From the NCBI GenBank assembly GCA_029891345.1, contig CM057002.1, positions 64,312,590 to 64,376,589 on the forward strand: DNA of 64,000 nt, in the 5' to 3' direction. The notes below the pieces were generated by a model. That model ran no database searches. It was not told where the DNA came from and saw only the letters and a program-made list of their open reading frames with translations. How positions within the stretch are numbered: the first letter of the stretch is position 1; each line of letters begins with the position of its first letter. This DNA comes from Dryococelus australis (taxonomy: Eukaryota; Arthropoda; Insecta; Phasmatodea; Phasmatidae). Made by a program: the position numbers and the translations under genes. Positions 46,915 through 57,472 of the stretch are shown piece after piece.

Positions 46915-46970
46915 GATCACTTTCTTGTCTCTGTGTGTCTGTGTGTCTAGGTGTGAGTGTGTGTCCCTTT
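46915..46970. repeat. GT-rich simple repeat
   Basis: TCTGTGTGTCTGTGTGTC and GTGAGTGTGTGTCCC variants, imperfect. Confidence 0.75.
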
Positions 46971-47024
46971 TAAATTGTAGAACGCGTAAATCGAATTTCA
47001 CGAAACTCTGTACATATACAGTAT

Positions 47025-47910
47025 GAGTCACCTAAGATGTTAACCTCGAATATTTCCGGAACCGTTAAAGATATCACCATGATGTTTTCACCCAGATGAA
47101 TTATCATACATATCTTACTAAACGACGTGTAGCATTGTGTCATTGGAATGATAATTATAGAGATATAGATTTCAACTTTTTTTCTTATAGGACTATAACA
47201 ATTTGTGCTGCTGCAACGTCAATCTAAAAGAAACGAATTCAGTGGCGTATCACTCTCTCCGAAATCGAATAAGTTGTTTCGGAGAAATGACAGTATGTAG
47301 AACGTAGGATTTCTCTTGTTGTCCATTCAGATTGCGCGCCGTCACATGCGGACTTTCGTGATATCAAACCTAAAAAGGAAAAAATTCGTCGCGTCGAATC
47401 ACGCGGAAACGGAATGTTGCACCACCGCGATACAAGTATGAAGGGTCAGTGAGGATACGCAGCTCTGTATTCTAGCTGTGGATTGCTAGTGTGTCGTGTT
47501 CTGTGGAGAGTGCGGAAAATGTCGTTCACTAACTTCTTTACGGAGAATGCAGAAGGAATGCGAAGAGAACAGTTGATCTGTGAGACGGCGCGTGGTCTGA
47601 TAGTACAACCAGATAAATTCTATGTTCTACATTCTATCACTTCTCCGAAACTTCTTTACGATTTCAGAGAGTAATATGCCATTGAATTCTCCTATTTCAG
47701 ATTGAAGTTGCCAGCTACACAAATTACTACAGTTCTATTAGGAAAAAAAAACATGTTGATATCGTTATCTCTATAATTATCATTCCCATGGCATGGTGCT
47801 ACACGCCGTTTAGTAAGGTATTTATGACAATTCATCTGGATCAAGACAGGATACCGAGATCTTTAACGGTTCCGGAAATATTCAAGGTTCCCATCTTAGG
47901 TGACTCAGCA
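47025..47910. mobile_element. Element with inverted termini of about 340 bp
   Basis: The left arm (about 47025-47360) pairs with the inverted right arm (about 47560-47910). The outer part shares GAGTCACCTAAGATG, ATATTTCCGGAACCGTTAAA and GAATGATAATTATAGAGATA. The inner part is weaker but continues through TTTCGGAGAA and GCGCGCCGTC-like strings. The unique centre is only about 200 bp and encodes nothing recognised; a 63-codon frame (47483-47674) is mostly within the right arm. It is a nonautonomous DNA element of foldback form. The superfamily is undecided. Confidence 0.8.
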
Positions 47911-47939
47911 TGTGTAGTTTAATAGGGACACCTGACTTT

Positions 47940-48965
47940 TATAGTTTTCAACCACACCAAGCGCTCACTTCCAAATAGAAACAATTTTTATAATTGGTAA
48001 GATACTTTATATCTCGGGAACCATTCCACTGATTTAAGCCAAATCTTATATGATGGCAGAAAATCGTGAATGCACTAAATTTTTGAATAGAGAGTTGTTG
48101 TATATCCGCCATTTGGGCAGATAGAATCAAATTTTAAAAAATAAGATTTTACTATATATATTGAAAACTAACAAAGCAATTCTCACCAAATTTGTCAAGT
48201 AAGTAATATCATGACAAGCCAGATAAATATTAGTATTTGAACTTTATTAAATACTTATCTTAAAAATGGCTGCCATACAAATATTTAAGGGTTATTAGGT
48301 ATACCTACTTTATCATTTGAGTGACTTCAAAGAAATTTTGCAAGCTGAAAGTATATATTACAAGTTTCATATAAGCCAGCCCATAGCAACTTTTGTCAGC
48401 TATTTTGCAACATAGCGCCACATTAATATATACATTTTTATGTCATCTTGGGAAACAATTAACCGATACTATCAAATTTGGTAAACAAATAATAGGCCCC
48501 TACGTAGCAGACGATGTAGAATGGAATATTTCAGTATGTCGGGCATATATTTTAAAAATGGCGGACATAGAGCCATTTTTGTTTAGAACACTATATCGCC
48601 AAGACCATTCAATCAATTCCAACTTATCTTTGTGGGCGGATAATATATATTATAACTATCAACTGTATTTACACGAATGATATTTTGTCCGCAATTTTGT
48701 AAGATAGCAGCATATGAATAAAAAAATATTGTTATGCTATATAGCCTATTGGGTATCAATTGACCGATTACTAAAAAATTAGGAAAACAAGAAGTATTGC
48801 AGTAGATGATGTGGAGTTGTATGTTTTAAGTATGTCGGACACTTATTTTCAAAATGGTGGACACATAGGCATTACAGCTTAGTATACTTTATCTTCGGAA
48901 TCAAATAGTATATTCCAACTTAATTTTTAATCCTGACAGTATACACACTATTGTTTGTTAAATAG
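47940..48965 (+). repeat. About 285-bp repeat, block 3 (plus orientation)
   Basis: About three and a half units. Anchors near 48345, 48640 and 48935 (CTGAAAGTATATATTAC, GCGGATAATATATATTAT, CCTGACAGTATACAC) are spaced about 295 bp. GGAAACAATTAACCGATACT and ACTTATTTTCAAAATGGTGG match block 1. The block starts directly beside the right arm of the long-TIR element. Confidence 0.75.
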
Positions 48966-49017
48966 CAACATCCAGAATGAATGGCCCTAATGAATCCAAA
49001 CTCGGAGGATGGGTAGA

Positions 49018-49800
49018 ACAGTGTACCATCAAAAAATAATTACGTTCGCAGAGAGATGGCGTACACGTAGGCCCAGCAGCGCCCTCCCATGTGTGACTGG
49101 AAAGGTCCGTGTTACGCCAAGCTCAGTCAGTGAAGAGCCGTGAAACGAAGTGAAAGTAAGTGCCGCTATGTCTCGTCGACGTCGCCAAATTATCATGTGA
49201 GTGAGTTCAAACGAGGCAGAATCATCGGACTCTGGGAAACGGGTTTGTCATACGGTGACATTTCGGCTCGTACAGTGCATGCAGCTACGACAGTGATGTG
49301 TGTGTGTGCGAATAGAGGGTCGTACGCAGCGTCGAGCGTGTACTGGACCACGCAATGTGACCACAGTACGAGAAGATGATCACCATATCGTCCCGATGGC
49401 CATAACGGACCGTACAGCCTCGTACTCAGTTCAGTGTTGGCTCGACACTGGAGTACTGCAACAGGCGTGGGTCAGTCTGCATAGAAGTGTTTGTTGCCAT
49501 CTGCTGCGGGCTGGACTGGTGGCACGCATGCCATTGCATCGGCTCCCATTGTACCGAAGCCACAAACGCCTCAGACTGCGATGGGCACGTGAACCCCCGT
49601 CGCTGGAGTCATTATGGGTGCTGGTGGTTGAATTATCTTGTGGCGTGCTGAGTGGCAAAATGTAGTGTTTTCGGTCGAGTCCCGCTACAGCCTCTCCTAC
49701 TGTGATGGTCGCATACGTTTTAGATGCTACGTGGTGACAGCAATCTGGCGACCTGCATTGTGAAGCAACAGAGCGCTCAAACGCCAAGTGTAAGATGTCA
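49018..49800 (+). mobile_element. Tc1-like transposon, decayed and truncated
   Basis: The transposase relic starts at an ATG near 49167 (MSRRRRQ). It continues after a frameshift with FKRGRIIGLWETGLSYGDI, the helix-turn-helix part, and then LLRAGLVARMPLHRLPLYRS and RLRLRWARE. A possible left terminus CAGTGTACCATC lies at about 49020. The right part of the transposase, beyond the second catalytic region, and the right inverted terminus are missing. Confidence 0.85.
49167..49795 (+). pseudogene. Tc1 transposase relic with lost catalytic Asp
   Basis: The order of motifs is the N-terminal DNA-binding region (49167-49370), the central linker (LLRAGLVARMP, about 49500), and WQNVVFSVESRYSLSY (about 49645-49690). 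Tc1 transposases normally have FSDES at this last point, and here Asp, one of the catalytic triad, is Val. The sequence continues to CIVKQQSAQTPSV at about 49790 and stops matching. Several frameshifts separate the segments. The product cannot catalyse transposition. Confidence 0.85.
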
Positions 49801-50240
49801 ATAGATCGCGATAATTGATTAGTACGCGCGAAGCCAATTAATTTCGCCACTAATTTTGCGATGGGAATCGTCGTTGCAACGGGGTGAAGTCACGAAATAT
49901 TTTCGACAAGTAGGGTAGCAACGTGACTGAAAATGATTTTAATTTAACTATATTCAATTTTTTCTTAGTTTCAGTATTTAAATGGACAAAAGCGATGCGA
50001 AATATAAATTAATGGAACTAATTCATAGGTACGGAAAATCAGCTAATGGCATTTTAAGGATAATGGTAACTAATAAAATTATTAACTTCAAATGAAGCCC
50101 GCTGTAATATTTCAGATCAAATTAAAAATAACGACTCGAAATGTGCGTACATATGAAGATGTCTGTGTACATTTTGGATTTCGGTTTGAGTCCTAGTGCT
50201 CGCTACTACACTGAGCATCACTCACCGCCATGATAGTTAA
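49801..50240. other. Unassigned sequence
   Basis: AT-rich DNA with no element or frame recognised between the Tc1 relic and the promoter-like block. Confidence 0.3.
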
Positions 50241-50254
50241 GAACTCTGGACAGC

Positions 50255-50400
50255 GTGTGACTGTATAAATAGACAGCCATGACCAGATGTTGCCGCAGTG
50301 CATTCATTAATACAGAACACGTTAGCTTACTTTAACTTACTTGAGTTGCAAGCATTCTCTCCAAACGACGACCTGTTTACAAATTTGTCGACAAGGTAAG
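50255..50400 (+). promoter_or_regulatory. Candidate TATA promoter with 5' leader and splice donor
   Basis: TGTATAAATAGAC (about 50261) is a good TATA box. About 30 bp on, CGCAGTGCATTC is compatible with an arthropod initiator. A GC-richer leader without ATG runs to GACAAGGTAAGGAC (about 50390-50403), which fits a 5' splice site. This would be a noncoding first exon, but no downstream coding exon was found. An LTR promoter is an equally possible reading. Confidence 0.22.
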
Positions 50401-50403
50401 GAC

Positions 50404-51340
50404 AACAATTCCTACTAACCTAGGCTACACTCGTTCTCACCTATGTTTTGCTTGTTGTAGTACCTCTATTAGTCCGTTATCGAATAAGAACACGTGCCTT
50501 TGTATAACAAGTATTGTATGTAACATAAATATGGTTTACAGTAAATGAAAGGGGAGGAAGAGTGGTAATGATGTTTCGGGTAAAATTAAGCATGTTACAT
50601 GATACGCAAAGAAACAGAAAGAGCTGCTATATAATAACGAAATGAATCCAAACTGACCGAAAAAAAATCCCTTTTGACATATCGAATATTCAAGATGATC
50701 GCCGTCCCAGTGCAAAGATAAACCATCATCATTCGTAGTCGTCCAGACTTACTTGGTAGCACTGCAATGATTAAGAAGAGCTCCTAAATATTTTTGTTTC
50801 TATGTGCACATATGCCCCTTGTGTAGTTTTTCGAATCACCTACTTTACAATGTTTTGAAAATATTTTTATCTGTGGAACAAAATTTCTGATTGGACATAA
50901 GTTTGAATATCTGCAGAAATAAGCGGGGCCACATCATTATAAGTGTATGAATGTATTTCATTGTACTTATTATGGAAATATCATAATCGTCATTGACAGG
51001 TTACTGGAAATCAGTCAATTACATTTCTTGAAGAAAAAAATTAATATTGCCTAGTATGACGGAAAATTAAATTTATATTATTTATACGTACTATAAACAC
51101 TCATATTTATATATAGTAGTGTATGGTGACAAATAAAATGTAATAGAAAAATATTTATTACGGAATGAATTTTTTGTTTTATTATCAGGAGTATGGACGC
51201 ATATTTTATGGTTTCGCTTTCCGTTGTTTTAAATTGTTATTTCACTTTTGAGATCTTGATCATGTTAAATGTTGTAAAATTATTATAACCATTCAGAACA
51301 TCTGTTTGTAGACGTTTTGAAAAAAAATAGTGGTAGTGTT
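50404..51340. other. Unassigned sequence
   Basis: AT-rich. GAATCACCTACTTTACAATG near 50834 faintly recalls the terminus of the element at 47025-47910, but no partner was found. Confidence 0.3.
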
Positions 51341-51344
51341 AATG

Positions 51345-51600
51345 AACTCTTCTAGTGCTCTAATCTATGCCTACGATCAATACTGGCATATCGCGTGATC
51401 TGTATTTTGATCCCCGGTAAGTCACGATGATTGAGTCATATTTGAAATTTATTGGTGTGCAAGTAATGAAAATATTGGGCTATTTTCATATTCAGTAGAA
51501 CTCGCCCTCCGGTGACTCGTACCTAGGCTGCCACATTGGGCTAGTCAGTATGATATTAGCCCAGAAAAATACAGTGTGTCTTCTGGTGGCAGGGCCCTTA
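51345..51600 (+). mobile_element. Possible tRNA-derived SINE (weak)
   Basis: TCTTCTAGTGCTCTAATC (A-box-like) and ATTTTGATCCCCGG (degraded B-box) at tRNA-like spacing are followed by an AT-rich body and a GC-richer tail (CGCCCTCCGGTGACTCGTAC). No second copy in the window. Confidence 0.3.
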
Positions 51601-52779
51601 TTTTGTAATTGCCTGTCTCAAAAACAGTGATATCGTGTGAAAGTTACCATGCGTGCATGTAGTGTGGGTTACAGAGAAAAATATCATGGCCTTTAGAAGG
51701 GCTTCATTCAAAATTTCCAATAACAACACTCGTTTACTTGGTTTTCCAATCTCAATATGGGTAAAACGTGCAGGTATTAAAACTTAAATGTAATGATGTA
51801 ACCTACCAGATGTGCTAGCCATCCCTCAAAAACACTGTGCGTGGTCTCGACTTTGTAGGACTTAACATCAGGACGTTCACGTCGGGCAGGAACACAAAAT
51901 AGTACACAATTTGTGCACTTGAACACTTCAAGAGAAAATTCTTAAGCTATGCAAAATAGTAAGTCAGGAATAAGTAGAAGACTATGTAAATAACACAGGT
52001 ACCAGGCACATAAATAATGTATATGACACCACAGGATGTATATTTAGTCCAGCTACTTTATTGACGTGCTTATTATTTTCAGTTTAATTTTGTTATTCAA
52101 ATATTTTTATTATCTGGACTACATGTAGACAAATATCCTTGTAGAAATTTGCGAAGCTAAAACGAAAACATCAGACTCGTAATTACCATGTAGCTGACCG
52201 TACCTAGACTTAAGTACCGGGGCCACGTCAAATTATGATCAGACAATAACGTTTTAAAACCTGAAATATTGTTTAAATTTAAAAAAAAAATCGGTTCACT
52301 GTAAAATAAGTCTTCTTGCCGTGAGGCAAAGTCTTACACAGCGGGTTCAAATCACGTAGAAAATTTGAGATGGCGTTACCAATGAAAAATTTAACCGTTT
52401 TAGAACAAGTCTGGGCGGACGCTAAAAAAAAAAAAAAAAATGCACTTCTGTTTTATTTACGACACTTATCTCAGCAGGTTAATGGTGCTCCCGATGTTCA
52501 CCGGCCCTCGGACGTATTGCAGATTTTAATTGGGCCGAATGATCTCGTAACTGTAGGGCTTTCAAATCCAAATCTCGGCGAGTCGACGTCGAGAAATGCT
52601 GTCTCTCTTACACGTACGAACCTAGCTATCGCCTATCAATCTACCTAGCAATATGGCTGGTACGACACTCACTGATTGCTGGTCACAAAATATATTTTTA
52701 AAAATATATGAGAAAAGCTAGAACACCCTAACAAAATTTAATACAGCCATACTCATCATCCACCTCCGGGTGCGAGACC
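51601..52779. other. Unassigned sequence
   Basis: A 92-codon frame (52370-52648) interrupted by an A-run has no recognised domain. Confidence 0.3.
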
Positions 52780-52950
52780 TATGTTAGACGTCCGGCAGTG
52801 ATGATTGTCAGTTTGAGAGAGAGCGAACGCTTCGCCCTTAAGGCTGGATTAGACATTTTAAAGTACCCTAAACATCCCAGCCAATGGTAGGCCAGTGCTC
52901 GAACCTGGGGTCCAATAGTGATGTAGTAAATACGGTACACCCCCCATGTA
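52780..52950 (-). mobile_element. tRNA-derived SINE (candidate)
   Basis: On the minus strand GTACCGTATTTACTACATCA (degraded A-box region) precedes CCCAGGTTCGAGCACTGG, a clear B-box. The body follows with GGGATGTTTAGGGTACTTTA and ends near GCTCTCTCTCAAACTGAC. Confidence 0.45.
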
Positions 52951-53244
52951 CGTACCAAGTTACATGTCCTAACTATCCATTAAGAAAAATAGCATACAAT
53001 AAGGTGGTCTCAGAAATGTATACATCAATAAAATAATATAAACAATACATGAAGGCTTCACATAAATGAGACCTGAAAATTAAAAAGGATATAATTAATT
53101 TAAAATAACAATAAAATACGAGTAGTAGTTAAATACCCATCCTTAAACAATAATAAATTGTTACGTTACATCTAAGAAAAATATCCTAGCAGAGTAAAAT
53201 AATGAAAGTTCATTTGCTAACTTAATTAGATTATTTTTTTAGTC

Positions 53245-53740
53245 ATGGAGCTGAATTTGGCCATCAAAAGATACCACCCTCTCCAATTGCCCATGATGGT
53301 AGTACTGATTCAGAAGAAGTGGATGTCAGTTCAGAATTGGAGTGAGAAGACTGATTACCCACCTCGTATTATTGAGAGCCATCCTGGTCCACTTGCACTC
53401 AGTGAAGTGATTCCTGGTCGATACGTAGTGAACCCCGCATTCCTACTCCCGCAACTGGAATCTGTTGTGAAACACTCTACAGTCTGCGCAACTGGCATAA
53501 TGAAGGGGTTATAATGAGATTTGTACAGTACTTCACTGTATGTGGGTATACAAGTGCGAAGTATGTGGCGCCGAAGAGAACGTCATCATAGATGGAAAAA
53601 ATTGGACGTCATTCTGTAATTAATACTGCTTTAGTGTGGAGAGCTGTAGTCACTGGAATAGGACACTCGAAGTAACAGGAACTAATGGGAGTTATAAATG
53701 TGCCTACAATGACGTCGACAGTTTTCAGAAACGAGGAGAA
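53245..53740 (+). pseudogene. Mutator/Kolobok-like transposase N-terminal relic
   Basis: The first frame (53245-53514) gives VIPGRYVVNPAFLLPQLESV, the usual 'strand-loop then cysteine' start of insect proteins annotated as Mutator-like transposase domain. After a frame change, about 53615-53740 reads SVINTALVWRAVVTGIGHSK and GVINVPTMTSTVFR, which corresponds to the conserved region of such proteins (a G-I-G-hs motif followed by a small hydrophobic LNxP-like stretch). Two stops and at least one frameshift are present, and the zinc-binding cysteines are mostly lost. The identification is by memory of the pattern only. Confidence 0.45.
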
Positions 53741-54300
53741 AACGATTGAAAATTTAATATATGTTTGAGAATTATGCCACTTTTTCGGTAAGTTTTATAG
53801 CCCACACATAGAGCAGTATAGAAATGACTTTGTAGCCTACATTGTGAAATAAGATTGTCGTAAGATAAAATTATTAGTCTAATTTTTCTGAGCAGTTAAA
53901 TAATGCCATTATTTATTATTTAACATCTTCGCTTGTTTCATTTCAGACTTGGGAGCAGCATAGGGCGGAGAAAATGGAATTCACTGGAGATCAAGAAAAC
54001 AAAATTGCGATGGAAAAGAGCTGTTCTGTTGTTTGGCTCCATTCCCTCTCGGAGTTTTCCAGTGTTGTATATATGTATTTACTTTCTCGTTCATAGGTTA
54101 CTCGTCTTATTTAAGTTTTTTTTTTTTTCGTGCTCAATCCTGATTTTTATGTGACAGACATCTGCATCGCAATGGCGAATGACAAAAAAATCTCCACCTA
54201 CTCCTTCACTCCCATTGCACTATTCATTCAAAGAACACAGAAGGAAATTTGATAAATGCTGTGCAATTTATAACCGTAGTTAGATATGCTGGATGGGCCA
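53741..54300. other. Unassigned sequence, possible exon scrap
   Basis: TGTTTCATTTCAG at about 53934-53946 is a good 3' splice site, followed by about 50 open codons (frame starting TWEQHRAEKMEFTGDQEN). It may belong to the transposase relic upstream or be chance. Confidence 0.25.
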
Positions 54301-54524
54301 AAAGATCATATGGTCTCGGTTACAATATGCTTCTGGAGTGATAAGAAATTTTATTTTTGGGAGGACGCTCATTTCTGAGAGCCGTAGTCACGGGGTTCTG
54401 GGGTACTTTTTCAAAGATCATATGGTCTCGGTTACAATATGCTTCTGGAGTGATAAGAAATTTTATTTTTGGGAGGACGCTCATTTCTGAGAACCGTAGT
54501 CACGGGGTTCTGGGGTACTTTTTC
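54301..54524. repeat. 112-bp tandem duplication, two copies
   Basis: AAAGATCATATGGTCTCGGT occurs at 54301 and 54413. The two 112-bp units (54301-54412 and 54413-54524) differ at about one position (GAGAGCC against GAGAACC), so the duplication is recent. The unit's starting bases recur once more at 54525. Confidence 0.93.
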
Positions 54525-54537
54525 AAAGAAATTTTAT

Positions 54538-54700
54538 TCGGTGGCCCTTGCGATTAGCACGCCTGCCTTCCACCGGCGATCCGGGTTCGATTCGATCGTG
54601 CCGGAAATTCGTGAGCGGAAAACGTGGCGGACGATGTCGGTGTCGAGTACTGTGTTCCAAATTCGCGTTTATTCTAGTGAAGAAAATAATGAATGTAAAA
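54538..54700 (+). mobile_element. tRNA-derived SINE (candidate)
   Basis: GGTGGCCCTTGCGATTAGCA (A-box region) and a perfect-looking B-box GGGTTCGATTC (about 54582-54592) are spaced as in a tRNA. A non-tRNA body follows. It directly abuts the 112-bp duplication. Confidence 0.5.
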
Positions 54701-55032
54701 AATAATAAGCTGTGCCGTACACTTTTGGTTGTTCCGAGATCCATCTGTTTTGTGTTTGATTTCGTTGGACAGATCGGCGATTCCCTAAAACATTACAAAC
54801 ATCGTTGGTTGACATCGAATGAATGTTTTCACAGCAGGGAATGTTAGATGCTCGGCGACAACAGAATCAGCTAGACCCAGTACCCGCATTTATTTAGTTG
54901 GCTGTAGTAAATCGGGTCGTTTCTTTGCCTTCACTCTAGTAACCAGTATGGCAGTTTTACAATTTGTGTGGAAATTTCTATGACCGCGGTGTTTTGGAGT
55001 GTATTTAATTAATCTTGGTACCGGAACAAAAA

Positions 55033-55342
55033 CAATGTACAGAAACTGGATTGGGGAGTGAACCCAGGGCGAGGCGACACTCTCCGAGTGACGGGCTTTC
55101 CATAGCTGGGACCCATAGGCGCCCGTCATCCCCGGACATGACATGAGACGCTAGGATGAAGCGGCGCTGGAATGCATGGGCGGGGAAAACGGGAGTACCC
55201 CGAGAAAACCCGCCGGCAAGCGGCATCCTCCAGCACGATTCCCACATGCGAAAATCCGGGAGTGAACCCACAGGGGATCGAGCCCGGAACGTCGTGGTGG
55301 GAGGCGAGAGCGATAGCCACTGTGCCACCGCCGCCCACTATT
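55033..55342 (-). mobile_element. tRNA-derived SINE (family B), best copy
   Basis: On the minus strand the head GGCGGCGGTGGCACAGTGGC (A-box) and CCGGGCTCGATCCC (B-box) are near consensus. The body includes GGATTTTCGCATGTGGGAAT, GGGTTTTCTCGGGGTACTCC and GATGACGGGCGCC. Two further copies (46560-46850 and 38195-38365) define the family. Overlapping frames on both strands (70-107 codons) come from its GC content. Confidence 0.82.
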
Positions 55343-55344
55343 TC

Positions 55345-55550
55345 AAATGGAAACCAGACGTTACTTGCAAATTCATAGCTTTATAATAGTTATGCATAGA
55401 ACTTGAGTTCTTACTATAAGTTATAACACCTTGTCGTGCCAGGAATAGTTCTTGCTTAGTTGTGTTGTGACGGTGTGTGCCAACACACACAGGACGAGTT
55501 CTTTGTCTCAACTGCCTTCTAAATGTAGGTGTTAAGTTTGAAAACAGCTG
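55345..55550. other. Unassigned sequence
   Basis: Nothing recognised between the SINE and the first C-tract. Confidence 0.3.
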
Positions 55551-55885
55551 AGACCCCCCCCCCCCCCAATGATGTCAAAAAAGGGGTTTGGTTTGGTTCC
55601 AGTGAAACGGTTTTGAAAATGTTCGTGGCCTTGCGTTTATATATCAACTTCAAATCATTTACAATGTCCCCCCCCCCCCAAGATCAAACTAAAAAAACTT
55701 TATATAAAAATATGCTTTTCCCACTGATTACACTTGGCATAACAAGTTTGTAAAAAAATAATTATGTTTAAAACTTCCCCCAAAATCTAAATTTTTACTA
55801 GATTGCATCTCTTTCAAGCTATATGCAGGTTGAATATAATTATTTTACTTAACTAACATGGCAGCAAGCGTCCCCCCCCCCCCTC
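55551..55885. repeat. Three poly-C tracts in 330 bp
   Basis: C-runs of about 12-15 bases lie at about 55552-55567, 55666-55679 and 55871-55884, separated by AT-rich DNA. They do not form an obvious tandem unit. Confidence 0.85.
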
Positions 55886-56034
55886 TTTTAAAATGTGGAC
55901 GGACGGAACAGCAGTTCCTGCCCAAGTGAAAACCCTGTGCTGTCTCCCCGAATCTGGGCGGGACATCTGTATATATATTTTATTTGAAATCCTCTAGAAC
56001 ATTACAAACTGATCTTCACTCCGTCGATATCTGA

Positions 56035-56235
56035 AGTCTGGTGGTACGTGACTGGCTTGCAGGCGTCACGTGGTCAAGGCGACGTACGAGGGAGGGGAAG
56101 GCAGTCACATATTCTTGGGCGGCAGCGCAGCGGCCCCGCGGCGCCCATTCTTGCAGACCAGCAGGCCCGCTTAGCGGACGTGAGGCATGTAGCTCGTCAA
56201 GTACACCCCCGTCGCAGCGAAGGTAAGCCGTCCCA
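56035..56235 (+). other. GC-rich island with possible splice donor
   Basis: About 200 bp of CpG-containing GC-rich DNA in an AT-rich setting. Frames of 61-104 codons are open on both strands without known motif. It ends at GCAGCGAAGGTAAGCCG (about 56212-56228), a strong 5' splice-site match. It could be a first exon or CpG island, or a fragment of a GC-rich element. Confidence 0.25.
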
Positions 56236-57058
56236 AACGGCCAACATTTTCTCAACTTCATATGGCACAGTCGGTTTTGACTTTCGTTCGATGTGCAGGG
56301 ATATCCGTTACAGTGTAGGCAATTTGTGTCCCAAATTTCATACGTTTATGGCAACCAAATAACAACGAAACCTAAATTTTGTTTTGTTAAAATTAAAATT
56401 TACACATCCTTATACAAACGAAAAATGTAATTGCAACAAACCCTTTTTTTTAAATTTATTTCATTGAACCTTTCTCTGCCCAAGTAAAAATAAGTCAGAT
56501 GTTTACATGCTTAATGCCAGTTAATTACGCCAATTATTCCGTAGCTTATATATATATTTCAAATACCATATTTCATGCAGTAATAATGATGTTTATTTTG
56601 CGAATACCTAGTTTTCTTTTCATTCAGATTTGTAAGATTTAAGTAGCTGTTAATCACATTGAGATAATCAGTTTTCTACTGAAGATTACGTAGTTAGTTA
56701 CACAGTGTGTAAAACTTTAATAACAGAAAATATTTTTTTGGGTTTCTGCTAACGAACAACACACAATAATTTGCGTGTACCATATGTGTCAGTTTCTGAG
56801 TTATTGGTTAAATGCATTTTCTAGAAAATTACAAGTGCTGAAATTGGTATTTTCCCTGTCGAATTTTTATACAATATCCCGGCACAGAATCATTACAGCA
56901 ATTCAGGGACGATATTGAAAAATTATTTACTATGCGATTAAAATGTCGGGGACTAAGCCGAAAAGTCCAACAGATGCGTGTTGCTAACGTAAAAATATTG
57001 AATGATAATTCGGTGTCTTGCCCGTTACAGATGAGGAGGCATTTTTTGCATATGTATA
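56236..57058. other. AT-rich stretch, nothing recognised
   Basis: No repeat, terminus or domain-bearing frame was seen. Confidence 0.35.
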
Positions 57059-57059
57059 A

Positions 57060-57092
<33 letters not shown>
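57059..57092. repeat. (TA)n microsatellite
   Basis: Uninterrupted TA run of about 30 bp. Confidence 0.95.
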
Positions 57093-57093
<1 letters not shown>

Positions 57094-57472
57094 TACTGCC
57101 TGGTAATCACAACCGAATTCCGAGCCCTCTGTCCTACTATTCAGAGTGTTTTGGTGTCCTAACCAGGTGCTATCGTAACTAAGACACGGTGATTCCACCA
57201 CGTCTTACTGGCTACATGCTCACCAAACCTGTCCTTGACTCTTTTCCAATATACAACACTTTTATCTTAAATACTTTATATCTCGCTTTAATTTATTACT
57301 AATTCTGTTACTATAATACTACAAAGACTATACTTCGGGCGACATATAAGACAGTATAAATCAGCGATACAATAAAAAAAACTCTTTTTATTCCATCTAA
57401 TTGATCCACAACTTGAATATTACAGTCTCTAATCCTTTACTGATTGTGCTATATAATTGTAATATTTGATAC
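57093..57472. other. Unassigned sequence
   Basis: AT-rich. Nothing recognised before the satellite. Confidence 0.35.

Noticed and set aside
54538-54610. Functional tRNA gene
   Set aside because: The A and B boxes are present, but the acceptor arms do not pair and a non-tRNA body follows, so a SINE head is more likely.
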